From assembly GCF_018446385.1 (NCBI RefSeq), contig NC_056002.1, forward strand, positions 28,196,636 to 28,260,635: DNA of 64,000 nt, given 5' to 3'. Position 1 is the stretch's first letter, and the number at the start of each line of letters is the position of its first letter. The notes below the pieces were generated by a model that searched no databases, was not told the origin of the DNA, and was given only the letters and a program-made list of their open reading frames with translations. The DNA comes from Zingiber officinale (lineage: Eukaryota > Streptophyta > Magnoliopsida > Zingiberales > Zingiberaceae). Below, one piece after another: positions 11,425 through 22,585 of this stretch. A program made the position numbers and the translations under genes.

Positions 11425-14400
11425 ACTTTCAATGACAACAACTGATAATCTCACATACGCCCTGCATATTACACGATATGAAGTGAATTGATAGCCGGCT
11501 GCCTAGAAACAACTTTGAAAACCATGCGTGCAAATATCTGATACAGAAAGAAGGAAACAAGGGAGAGAGTACGGAGATAGAAAGCATAGGGGAGAAAGGA
11601 AAGAGATATAAGAAGGAAGAAAAAAATGGATAGAAAAATATTTGGCTTAGAAATGCTGACCAAGCATCCAATTAACTGGTCATGTGTTGTCAACTTAAAT
11701 TAACAGAGCAACAACTAAATGATCCACATGATATTTCATGTAGGCAATGGGAGCAAAACATATTCATGTGCCCATTTGAAGTAGGGACTAATTTGTGTAT
11801 GGTTTATGGTAATAATCCTACCAATATCAGGTAATATGAACTTTGCCAACTTCTCATGTCACAGTTCATTAAATTAAGAGTGATATAGACCATGATATAA
11901 TTTTTTTGAAAGATTGTGTAAAATACTTAGGCAAATTGAAATGTGGATATATTTTACAAAATACCTTTATTATTTCTGACCCTTTTTATGCATGCTTATG
12001 TAACAATAGAAGCCAGTTGAATGATGTTCATCATTTTGTTTCATTCCATGTATTCAAACAGATTTTTCTAGATGACTCTTCTGATGAGTTGATTGATAAT
12101 TCTGAATGGATAGAAGCTAATTGAATGTTCCTTATTAACTTTTCTCTTTTAATGGATTCAAAACTATGGATTTCTTATTGGAAAATTTGACAATGCAGAA
12201 CTAGGAAAAGAAACATCCTTCTCATGGGATTTTGTGCGTAATATATCTAATGGTTTGTGAGTTTCCTAACCGAAAACTTTACATTCAGTTTGCTTAACTA
12301 GACCACCATTCATTAATTTATGCAAATTTCTTAGATGCCACAGTAAATCCAAAAGTTTTATTGACTCACATTCCTCTTCATCATCCTAATGAGACTTTGT
12401 GTGGTCCACACCGGTCTTCCCCTGTTATCAACCAGGTATCTTTGCTATTCTCTTTGGTTAGAACCTTCTCTTTAATGTTCATGATAGCAGCATATTATTT
12501 TTATACATGAATCCAGAAATAAGTAAAGATTACATTCCAGATGAGCATGTATTAAACTCTTATGTAGCCTTAAGGTAATTTGCTAGTATCGATACCTAAT
12601 TATTCTATTTTTTGATCTTTCAGAAAATTTCAGTCACTGGAACAGATTTTGGCAAATCGTAAGTCTACACTTCTATACTGTTGATTCACTTAGTGAAATC
12701 TCTTATCAGTATTATCGAAGGTTTGTTCCTTTACCTTATATGATGTGGTGGTTTCACATCACATCGTTCTATGGGGGAGTATTTATTGGTAAAGATCCAG
12801 AAAACATTAATTTTTAAGTTTTCAGCTTTCTAAATCTAAAGCTTAAGGGGTCATTTTATAACCTATGTTTCTTCATCTTATTGTTATCCTCTCATTGGCT
12901 CGCTGGAGCAGTCCTTTTATTTTACGGTGAATTACTATATTCGTATCACTGAATGCAGTATATGTAATGACAGTTGTATTGTCTGTTATATTTATATGCA
13001 TGTTGTGGGTGATTGACAATTCAATAGAGAAATGTGGTTAGATTACGTTTAGTAGTTGAATAAAATGCCTTTTTTGTGGTAGTGGTAGTGTTAGGCACCA
13101 ATTATTATTGGTTTTCGGTTATGTAACACATTAGTAACTTTGGTTTTAAACTATGAAATATGTAGTCTTCAATGTTGTAATGATGAACACTATTGTCCAT
13201 ATTAAGTTTTCATCCTTAATCTTGGTGATCAGGCTTGAGTTTGAGGAATATCCTTTGTTTGCAGAAAGGTAATTGCACTACTGCCTTAAACCTGTTGTCA
13301 GGATCATCCATATTATGTTCCATCCACCTATGTAGCTAACTTCAACTGAACATTTGAGGAACACCTCATATTGGCTGTGCCAATTAAAGTAACTGTTCTT
13401 GATAGTAGATAAACAGTAGGCTCTATGCAGTTATAGCGTCTGCTATCCTATTTGGATAGTTCATGAAATCCTATGCTTGCTGAGAGAAGGGGACTGCTCT
13501 CCTAAATGAGTGCTCATGTTTAATTAGGCTTGATCCATTCTTCTTCTTGATATCATCATCATCAACAACTCTTGAATTTATCTCTCAAATCATTTGCTTC
13601 TTGACATGTTATTAGAGCCAGATATTCGCACACTCTTTGGAACTAGGGAGTGCTTGAGAGTTGACATGTACTTCTATACTTCCATATGAGTAGCTCAGGA
13701 CATTGTGGGACTCATCCTCAATTTTGAAGTGGGCTTGGGCTTTTGTTCCTTAACCATAACAATGCAACATGGAGCAAAGAGGCTCGAGGATGAAGAATCC
13801 CATCTTTCTTTCTCATTATCCAAAACCAACAAAAACTACAGTATGACAAACTCTGCATGGATCCAAATCATAGCCAGACATTTTTTTGTTCCACAGGACT
13901 AGTAAAGACAGGCAGGAATCCAGGTTAAAAAAAATTGATACTATTCTTTAGTATTTTCTTTTCAGGGGAATAGCCATAAATTTGTCCTCGTTCTCACTTG
14001 ATAATTTTATTTCTACCCTATTTTATAACTACCTCTATGATATAGGTCCAATTGGTTCTTTAATTCACTTTTATTTTATATCAGAATTTCTTGCAGTGAC
14101 CTTATATAAGTTTAAGAGACCTAAAGCAAATACTTGAATTTGTTTGTAGATCTGGAGAATCTGAGCAAATTCCATCAACTCTTATCTGAAAAATGGTCAT
14201 TTTCAGTAGCTTTAATTTCCGTATGTCTCCTGGACCACTGGATGAACTTGTTGTTAACGAAGATGCAGAGTTCTGGTTTATCCAGTGACTCAAATAAGAT
14301 ACTCTTACTCACTAATATTTCTTTAGTACAAGTGAATCACTCCTCTGAAACTAACTGAGAAGCTAACTTGACTAACTTCACACCTACCTCCAACTTTGTT

Positions 14401-15971
14401 TATCATTGTTAAGCCATTTAATTCTTGCGAGGAATGAGTTTGTCAGTATTATAATATATAATGTAGCATGTTTTTTATTTACAAACTAATATACAACAAT
14501 TCTAGGTATCAGAATTATTTAAGTGAGGAAACTTCATCCCGTTTACTTGACCTCATCCGACCTGTAAGATATTATTCATCAAATTCTTACGTGTTCCATA
14601 AATCACAATCTGTCATTCATAGTCTTTTACTTGAAACAGATACTTGTGCTATCTGGTCATGATCATGATCAATGTACCATGATCCATTCTACACCTGTGG
14701 GCACTGTTAAGGAGGTATGGCCTGCTTATTCTACTTGGTTATTGTTCAAGATATCATGTGACACTATGCATCCTTCAGCACACTGTTGGAACTGTTAGTT
14801 GGCTTCAAGGAAACCTATATCCATCATTCATGCTGTTGTCTGTAGTATCTTCATCATCAAATTCAATCAACTCAGAGGATGCAGTTTCTACGCAATTATG
14901 TTTTCTTCCTAAGCAAGCCCATATCTATTTTTGGTATTGCATTTTCGTTTCTTATAATTCATTATTATCTAGTCTCATTGTTTATGAGTTATCTAATTTG
15001 TAGCTGCTGGCAGGTATCTGATGCAGTTTATTGCAACTCTTATTCTGATCATTACTTGGCCAGCAAATGGCTTTGGCCTTTCTGATAAATTCATGAGCTA
15101 TATCAGAGAAATAAAAACTAATCTCAGTACCACAACTAAAGAAAAAGATGAAGAGAACTCTGAATACGAAATGATCTGGGATGCAGAAGGGTCGATGCAT
15201 CTAGTCAAGAAGGCTGCTGCAAAGGTTCCAATTCAGAGGTCTGACTCGAGGTTTACAGGCAGGTCAGTGTACAAAAATTTGTCATGCAAAGTAGTGATAC
15301 ATCATTCCAGCCAGTTTCTTGTATACACACTTTTTCTCCATTAGAATGTTTTATTAGACTCCCTGACTAGACAACAGCTTAGGCGAAGGTTTGATTTGCT
15401 GGATTATTGATCCAATCAATGTGTCGTCTTCTTGGGTAATATGCATTTGATAAAAGTAAACATGACAAACCTTAAATGTGAAAACTAATCACTGATCAGC
15501 CCTTCCAAGTCACCCGTCTTACAATTTCAATTTAAGATGCGTACCAAATTAAAATAGTAATGTTCAAATCTCAGGTTATAATTCTCATGAATTCCCGATC
15601 GGCCAGTTCAATTGGTCAATAAGGTTCTTCTGCAATCTTGTCCAGATAACTGAAGTAGATTGGCTAGGATGGATTTCTCTGTTCTCGTTCTGATTAAACT
15701 ATATGATCTAACCATATTCTTTTTATATGACAGTGGTACAGTTATCTCCAGGCCGTCAGCAAAGAAGCAGTCAATGGAGGCTGAGGCATCTGTCTCAGTG
15801 GACATGAGCGCAGAATTGAATTTGGAAGATGCTTCCAAATCACGTCTCGGCAAATCCAAACTAAGGATAATCATTCAGCGGCTGTTTCGACTGCGGCTTC
15901 TTGTGGTTGTTGCTGCAGTGAGTGGCCCTGTTTATATGATGCTATTGTTCAAAGATTGGATCGATCGATGA
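4424..15971 (+). CDS. Metallophosphoesterase 1-like protein (MPPE1/PGAP5, Cdc1 family), 3' part
   Basis: Nine exons splice in one frame and give the last 353 residues: 4424-4520, 12199-12252, 12335-12435, 12624-12658, 14506-14563, 14640-14714, 14779-14933, 15014-15262 and 15734-15971 (TGA). All introns are GT-AG with consistent phases. Diagnostic pieces in order are [38 protein letters not shown], the metal-binding GHDHDQC (exon 6), and [15 protein letters not shown]. Two hydrophobic segments follow ([12 protein letters not shown], and one near the C-terminus before the final KDWIDR). Relatives are ER/Golgi membrane phosphoesterases that remodel GPI anchors; activity in this plant is inferred. 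The first exon starts at an intron acceptor, so the N-terminal half with the first metal ligands is upstream of the window. The second intron-exon gap (4521-12198, 7.7 kb) holds a copia scrap, a SINE and a coding hAT element, yet the frame is intact. Confidence 0.88.
5276..5900 (+). pseudogene. Decayed Ty1/copia gag-pol scrap in an intron
   Basis: Short + strand stretches in shifting frames resemble the region around a copia protease. They read [12 protein letters not shown], then [11 protein letters not shown] (the family has a D-S-G-A-S-x-H-M-T-G protease motif; here the catalytic-site G is M), then NFRVKIADE. Frameshifts and stops separate them and there are no LTRs. It lies in the large intron of the metallophosphoesterase gene and is clearly non-functional. 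The match is from memory of the family and is short. Confidence 0.5.
6196..6230. repeat. Perfect palindrome, 17-bp arms, 1-bp spacer
   Basis: The arms GCGACAGAAGGAATCGA and TCGATTCCTTCTGTCGC are exact reverse complements around a single T. It sits in the 5' subterminal region of the hAT element and could extrude as a cruciform or bind a dimeric protein. Confidence 0.9.
6270..6400. repeat. GGCGA-type purine-rich simple repeat
   Basis: Repeated GGCGAGGC and GGCAAGGC words form a strand-asymmetric purine-rich block in the hAT 5' subterminal region. Open frames over it are compositional artefacts. Confidence 0.85.
6433..6503. repeat. 71-bp near-perfect GC-rich palindrome in the hAT element
   Basis: Two 35-bp arms flank a single C and differ at one position. 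The left arm begins GGCGGCGCCGAAGG and the right arm ends CCTTCGGCGCCGCC. It is almost all G and C, so a very stable hairpin is expected in single-stranded DNA or RNA. It lies about 820 bp upstream of the transposase start. Confidence 0.92.
7327..9976 (+). CDS. hAT transposase (BED zinc finger, DUF659, hAT dimerisation)
   Basis: Three exons (7327-9022, 9093-9299, 9381-9976) join in frame to 832 residues, with GT-AG introns of 70 and 81 bp. A BED-type zinc finger lies near residues 35-70 (W37, C39, C42, then a His and a Cys in LKHLAGG and SNCPKV). The RNase H-like core follows: [12 protein letters not shown] with D298, VITDNGANF with D359, and the [14 protein letters not shown] box near residue 383. 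The C-terminal hAT dimerisation box reads [18 protein letters not shown]. The enzyme should cut and paste this element and relatives such as the 928-bp copy. The start ATG at 7327 is the first in frame; a leader exon upstream is possible because TGCAG/TGACAC near 7366 could be an acceptor. The C-terminal end is uncertain because a compatible frame continues in +1 (next entry). Confidence 0.88.
9895..10668 (+). pseudogene. Out-of-frame C-terminal extension of the hAT transposase
   Basis: Just after the dimerisation domain the coding signal moves to the next frame. From about 9895 the frame reads [18 protein letters not shown] and stays open to the TAA at 10668 with no ATG of its own. It is acidic and Ser/Asp-rich, then has repeated YPYP and PVPVPV before a Trp/Tyr-rich end. 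The shift lies in a GGCAAA repeat (about 9895-9907), a likely slippage site. Either a 1-base indel truncated the tail, or frameshifting or an unseen splice joins it. Losing it would leave the catalytic and dimerisation parts whole. Confidence 0.65.
11131..12198 (+). other. Remainder of the large metallophosphoesterase intron
   Basis: AT-rich intron sequence after the SINE. It contains a TA microsatellite (11372-11420) and otherwise nothing recognisable until the acceptor at 12197-12198. Confidence 0.7.
11372..11420. repeat. (TA)n microsatellite, about 49 bp
   Basis: An uninterrupted TA dinucleotide run. Tyr/Ile reading frames over it are artefacts. Confidence 0.97.
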
Positions 15972-17900
15972 CCGAGAGACCGAAAGGACGAACTCCCCAT
16001 CCATGTTACAATTGTTGATGCCAACATAGTTATTTATGTTTTACAATTTACTTTGCATATAGGACGGGGTATAATTGAGTGTTTTGGTGTCACATCCTTT
16101 TTTGTTTCCTTTCTAATTGTTCTTGGATCATAGACATTCAAATCATACGAGTAGTGTGGTGTTTATTTTCGTTTCACCCACGTTTTTTTTTGTTATTAAA
16201 AACAAATGATTTTGGAACATCCACAAAGTCAACCTTATTACCTAATTGAACTTGTGCTTTGTTGATCTCTAACTTGAGTTTCAACGAGCCTCTGGTATGC
16301 TTCAACTGAATTTGCTAATTTCCACTTCAATATTTTGAACTTAATTCACCAATAAAAACTCACCATTATATACTTAAAATGCTATTTTTTTATTGTATGC
16401 TTTTGTTTGCTATTAGGATAATTCTCTACCATGTTATTTTTTATTTTTAAATAATTTTTTTTTTATTTTATCGATGATTAAATTTTTTCCTGATTAAATA
16501 TATTTTAAATAATAATAATAATTAATTATGAGTAGGCAAAAGGTTAACTATGGTCTACATCATGTTTGTAAAATCGTGATGTTTTTGATCTTATGATCAC
16601 ACGATCCTACAATTTGAAATATTGAATCAATCTTAGATCGTGCTAGAATATTTTTTTATAGTGGAATCGGAATAGGATTGGTAGGATCGTAGCAGAATAG
16701 ATAAGATTGGTAGAAGTTTTTAAGAGATTATAACTTTTGACTCGAGTTGAACCATATAACCTATAATATATAAAATTAAAACATATTAAAAAATTTTCAA
16801 TTAATTATTAAGTGAATCTCATAATCATCCAATGTCAAATTCAAAAAATATCATTTAAGGTCTTTTTCAAAACTCTAAAGATTTTTAATTGTTTTTATAT
16901 CGTCTTTCAGACTATTTTATGATTTAGATTATTTTCGTCTTTTACAAAATTAGGGTTAGAATTTTAAGACTATTTTTTGACTTAAATTTTTATCAATAAT
17001 ATTTTATCATTTCTTTTCCAAAAAATAATAAGTTTTTGAATGTCAATTGCCTAATATTCTACCGAATCAACATGTTTTTAAAAGATTATTTCAAGTATTT
17101 GTGTTCAAATTAAAAGTTTCAATAACTTTCACTATGTCAACTACTTTATTGACTTTTAAACTAAGCCATATTATGAACCAAGGAAATATCTTTGAAGTTG
17201 AATGTGATTATTGTTATTGTGTAAATAAAAATTTTATACTCTTTCATTTTGTGATATGAAAATATGAATACTATTGAGTATTTAATTTAAATTTGACAAT
17301 GTAATAATATCATCTATGATGTTGAGTATTGATGATTATATGTATATGTAAAATTATTATTCTTATTACATGTAAATTAGCTTTTTAAGATTTTTTCTAA
17401 TTATTAATTATGTATCATAAACTTTTAAAGATTTTTGATAGGATCATACAATTTTATAATCCGATCCTGACTCCAAATCAATCCTACGTATAATCACAGA
17501 AGTAGGTAAATGTTATATAAATATGTTTTGGGAGATAAAAACTTCCAAAGCACCATATCAAAGCATACAAAATGTCCAAGAGCTTAACCCTCTACACATG
17601 AGATAAAAGACTTCACAATCAACACTCAATCCCTACCTACAATCATGTATCACATGGGCACATGTCACCCATTGATATGCCCACAACCATCAATCTTGCA
17701 TGCAAGCAAGAGACACAAATACTACCCATCCACATTTGATATTATACGGTTACAAACCATGCAAAGCCAAACAAGAGCATTACGAAACACGAACAACAGT
17801 GCTTACAAAAACACGGACAACAATCACAAACCCAAATCAACCTTTACACCTCATGATGTAGCTATCAACATCCAAAACCATGCAAAGCCAAATAAGAGAA
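15972..17900. other. 3' flank of the metallophosphoesterase gene, AT-rich, no gene
   Basis: The first 100-200 bp after the TGA are probably 3' UTR. The remainder is AT-rich, with GATC-containing stretches near 16,570-16,720 and 17,430-17,490 that could be remnants of a MITE. I could not pair them as terminal repeats. Confidence 0.5.
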
Positions 17901-18092
17901 CTATGTTGGATTGAGATCCACAAACCTGTGGACATGGATTTGAATTTTGTGGAACTTCTAATCAACATATGGAGCAATCCCTTGATACCGTCTTTTATTG
18001 GGAGCTTTTCATATGAAATATATCATGCTTGAGATGCCTAGGTATTGAGCCTTTGTTTTCTGGCTACCATCTTTGTAATTCCGCCTAAGGAC

Positions 18093-21000
18093 CTATTGTG
18101 ATTCATCAAAAGAGTTGAAAACTAAATTAATGTCCAACCATTGCTTCATTTTGTTCCACAATCTCCAAGCCATAGAGCATTCAAAAAACATGTGGTGATT
18201 TGATTCTTCTTGGTGCTGGTACAATATACATTCTTTGTTTGGTTCATATTTCATTCTATCCTTGGTTCTTAGATTTCCATTTGCAAACATCCATAAGATG
18301 CACCAATGCTTTGGCATGATTTTCGACCTCCACACTATATAATTCCAAGGCACCTCCGAACCCCTTGGCATGAAGAATTGATAAGCTTTGGAAACTCCTT
18401 TTGCTTCACCAACGAACCAATCCATTATTGTCATGTTTGCTCTACCAACTTCATTAGATGCTCTTAAGATCTTGTTTTGAATTTCTATAAGTCTCTTGAT
18501 CAAGGGTGAGTCTGAAACTTTGATTTTCCATACCTAAAAATCAACCCCTTTCATATAGTGTTGATGCACCCACTTGACCCATAAGGAATCTGTTTTGCCA
18601 TTAATATCCCATAATATTTTGCTTAACAAAAGCCTCATTCCATGAAAAAAGGTCCCTAAGTCCATATCCCCCATCTTGCTTTGACAAATAAATCTTTGAC
18701 CAAAATATAGGTGGATGCTTTGAAGATCAAACAAGCATGCGACAAATGACTTTAATCATGTCAATGATCCCACTAGGAATTGGAAGCATTGAGAGCCAAA
18801 AATACTCCATACCTTAGAGAATCGTACCCACCAATTTCAAACGGTCGACATATGATAAGGTATGTTTGGGTCAAGCATTTATCTTCCTTGTGATAGCATC
18901 TAGGAGAGGCTTATAGCTTGCAATCCTTAGCTTTTCCGCCGCCAATGGGATGCCCAAGTACCGGAAAGGAAAAGAACCTTCTTGAAACTCCGTGGGATCG
19001 AGAATTTGACTCTTTAAACTTGCATCCACACCAACCATGTAAACTTCTATCTTTTTAGGATTTTCCCACAACCCCGAGATCCCTTCAAAGTGGTCAAAAC
19101 AGTCCACTATGTGTTGTGTAAATGATATATCCACTCGAAAAAATAACATTAAATCATTCGCATAAACAAGATGTGTAATACCTACTTCCTTGCACATTGG
19201 GTGATAATGGAAAGATGACAATGAGATGATGATCTTGAGCTTCCTTGATAACACTTCAATGCATATGTCAAACAATAGGGGAGAGAGGGGATCCCCTTGC
19301 CTAAGTCCTCTTTTGCTACTAAAGAAACCATATATGCCACCATTTAAAGAAATTGAATAAGATACCTTAGTGACACATTCCTTGATTTAAGTACAATATT
19401 GTTGGGAAAAATCAAAACCAACGAGAGTCGACATAAAAAAGTCTTAATCAATCATCAAAAGTTTTCTTCATGTCCATTTTGATCATACATTTAGGGGAGA
19501 TCCTTTTGCGTGCATACTTTCGAAGTAATTATTGAATTAAATATATATTGTCTGCTATGGAACACCCCTTGATGAATGCTACTTGAGTTGAATCCAATAA
19601 GAAATCCAAAAACTTCAAATAATTGACCAGCAAGTATCTTTGCAATAAGTTTATAGAACCCATTGCAACAAGAAATTGGCGTATAGTCCGAAACATCCAC
19701 AGCATGATCTCCTTTCTGCACAAGTGAGATTAAAGAGTGATTCCATTGCTTGATTAGCTTTCCATTTTGAAAAAAATTTCTGCACAGCTGCAATAAAGTC
19801 ATTACCAACAATATCCCAAGAGCAGGTAAAGAATTTTGAACCATAACCATCCATCCTCGGAGCTTTTCCACATCCAATGTCATGTAAAGCAGCCTTTATG
19901 TCTTCTAACTCAATTGACTTACATGGATTCTCAGATTGCCCCATGGTTAGGTTCCTTCCTGTGAGCTCATTGTTGCCCAAGATGTTGCACATCTCCTTTT
20001 AGCCAAGCAAACCATGAAAATAATCAACAAACTCTTCTGTTACTTCACCTATGCTTGTGGTTTGCTCTCTATTCCTTTTCTTGAGTGTAATGATTGTATT
20101 TTTTTTTGTTGTTCCTTTTCACCATGTCATGGAAGAATTTAGTATATTTATTGGCACTTCTCAAGTAAACATTTTTTGCTCTTTGTTGATAAAATTGTCA
20201 TTAAGCTTTTGTTAATAAATTGACTTTCTTTTGTATGTGACTATACTCCATAAGGGTTGAACCACCATCTAGAATGCCTCATTGCACCTCTTCTAGCTTT
20301 TCCTTTGCTCTTCTTACTTTCTCCAAAATGTTCCCAAAGTCCTTCTTGTTTAGCTCCCTCAAATGTCCTTTCAATCGGAACAACTTTAGTTTAAGAATAA
20401 ATTGAGCATTTCCCATTGTTGGGGTTGTCCAAGAATCTTCTACAACCTTCTTGAAATCTTCATGCAATGACCACATATTAAGGAATTTAGACGTCCTATC
20501 TGGTGACCGGTCCTTGGTTAAAGTGGGCACAATGATACATGAATGATCCGAAAAACATCTAGGCAGTGTAAACTCCGCATAAGTATAAAAATTTGCCATC
20601 AACCAAAAGAAGTTTACTAAAGCTCTATCTAACTTACTAGAAATATTACCATTATACCATGTGAAGCGACATCTAATGGAACGAAGATCAACTAATCCAT
20701 AAGCTTGTACAAAAATCTGAAAGTCCCTCATTTCATGATTTGTAACTAGAGATCCCCCTTATTTTTCATGGATAGATAAATAAGAATTGAAATCTCCTAT
20801 AATCATCTATGCATCAGAAATGGTGTCTCTTAGATCTGTGAGTGCCTCCCATAATGACCTCCTTATAACAATGGAATGTAACCCATATACAAAAGTCACC
20901 AAGAAGCCCCTGCTAAAAATGCGGCATCAAGCATGATAATGTATATACTACTCGATGGTAATAATAATATCCATATCAATTTTCTGCAAGTCCCAAAGAA

Positions 21001-21241
21001 GTAACATGTGGTCATAATTAGAGAAGTCAAAATTATGTGCATGACCTATACTTGAGAACCTTCTTTGTAATATTAGATTTAAGGAGATCTCATTGAGCTT
21101 TGTCTCCATTAATGTTATAATTTGAATATCTTTTTGTTGGAGAAGGTGCTGCACTCTTTCATGCTTTAGGAACTTGTGGAAGCCTCTAATGTTCCAAGTG
21201 GCTATCTTCATTGACCACTTGTGCGGGCTATTTGCACCCAT
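18093..21241 (-). pseudogene. LINE ORF2 remnant: AP endonuclease, reverse transcriptase, zf-RVT
   Basis: The N-terminus has the endonuclease start MKIATWNIRGF and METKLNE (21211 to about 21100). FTWYNGNISSKLDRALVN and CFSDHSCI (about 20,690-20,530) are the C-terminal endonuclease part, with the family S-D-H motif. RT pieces follow: IKAALHDIGCGKAPRMDGY (about 19,900) and YANDLMLF (about 19,150). In the last, the second catalytic position of the usual Y-A-D-D is N, which should abolish polymerisation. The zf-RVT piece near 18,300 has W-R-S-K-I-M-P-K-H and two spaced Cys. Reading requires several frameshifts and there are in-frame stops. Confidence 0.82.
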
Positions 21242-22585
21242 AGTTGTTGTCCACTTCTATGTGCCGACGTGTCTTCTTTCGTTGCTACACTTGCATTCGA
21301 TATTGTGGTTGTAGGCAACAAAGGTATTGATGATGAAGTTGATTTTTCAGATGTAGAGCCAATTGTTACACTTGCTGCCTCATCACTTTGTAACTCTGAA
21401 AAAGAAGAACTCCTCGAACTAGACTGTGCTGACAGATTTTTTTCTTACCATGGATGCATTTCTTCATGCCGTGTAGGTTCATTTGGAATTGGCTCCTCTT
21501 CTTCTTGTGGTACCAGTTGAGGGGAAGTCTCACCAGCTTCATGGCCATCCCCATCATGTGCATTAGGGTGCACAACAATCATCGGAGTTGGGCTATTCAC
21601 CAAGATAATTGCCAAGTCATTCTGCATCTCCGACACTTCTACATTCGACCTTTGTTGTGCTGGTCGTCATTGTTGCCTTGATTGATATCTATATCTTATT
21701 CTTATCCTTCCTCGGCCCATGGATGGTTGAGACCTCAGTCTCCCATGTCCTTACTCACTGGTATTAATTTGAGCATTATTTTCTGGTCAGTTTGGCTGTT
21801 GTCCAGTCAGGGTAGCACCTCCATGACAAGTGTCTGAGCCATGTCTCATTTGTTGGTGCAATGACAGAAGTTTGATCATATTTTTAGGAGGAGTTACTTC
21901 TTGAATGCATGAAAATTCATTTTCAAGGACCTTGGAAGGGGGTTAAACCTTCGTGATGGACAATTCTCAGGGTCGAGTATTGGGGAACAATGGAAGATTG
22001 GTTATCCTCATTGCTAGGATGATAAATGCTCTCGGATGAGCATTGTGGAGTAGGTTACTGCTCAAGGGGGAGCATTGGATTAATGAAGGGGATCAGACCT
22101 TTATTGGTAAAGTGAAAAATGCTCTTGGATGAGCATTGAGAAGAAGATTACTGCTCAAGGGGGGAGCATTGAATACAATGAATGGGAGTTTCATTGGGAA
22201 GTTGATGCATGCTCTAGGATAAGCATTGTGAAGTGAAGTAGAGCTCAAGGGGGAGCTTTGGCGGTAATGAAGAATATGAGATCTTCATTGTGGGGTTGTT
22301 ACCAACACATGAGGTTGTAAACAATGTAGAGTTAACTCTTATGGAGAAGAGTTTGTTTCCTGATTTTGATGTGTGACAAAGGAGGAGAATGGAAGGTTAA
22401 GTTAGACCTTCATCCCAAGAAGGGGGAGTTTGTCCTCTAGGAAAGGGAGAGAATGAATGAAACCTTCATTCATGCTTTATCATGGAGTTAAGACTATGAG
22501 AATTAGCCTTGGTATAAAGAAGAGGTTAAGATTATGAGATTTAGCCTAACTTAGAGGTATTGTCAAATATCAAAAAGGGGGAGAT

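Noticed and set aside
13228..13271. Possible extra small exon between AG and GT in a metallophosphoesterase intron
   Set aside because: Joining 12658 directly to 14506 gives a continuous family match (KS then YQNYLSEE), so no exon is needed.
16560..17500. Possible MITE from similar GATC-containing words at both sides
   Set aside because: I could not align the words as terminal inverted repeats or find a target duplication.
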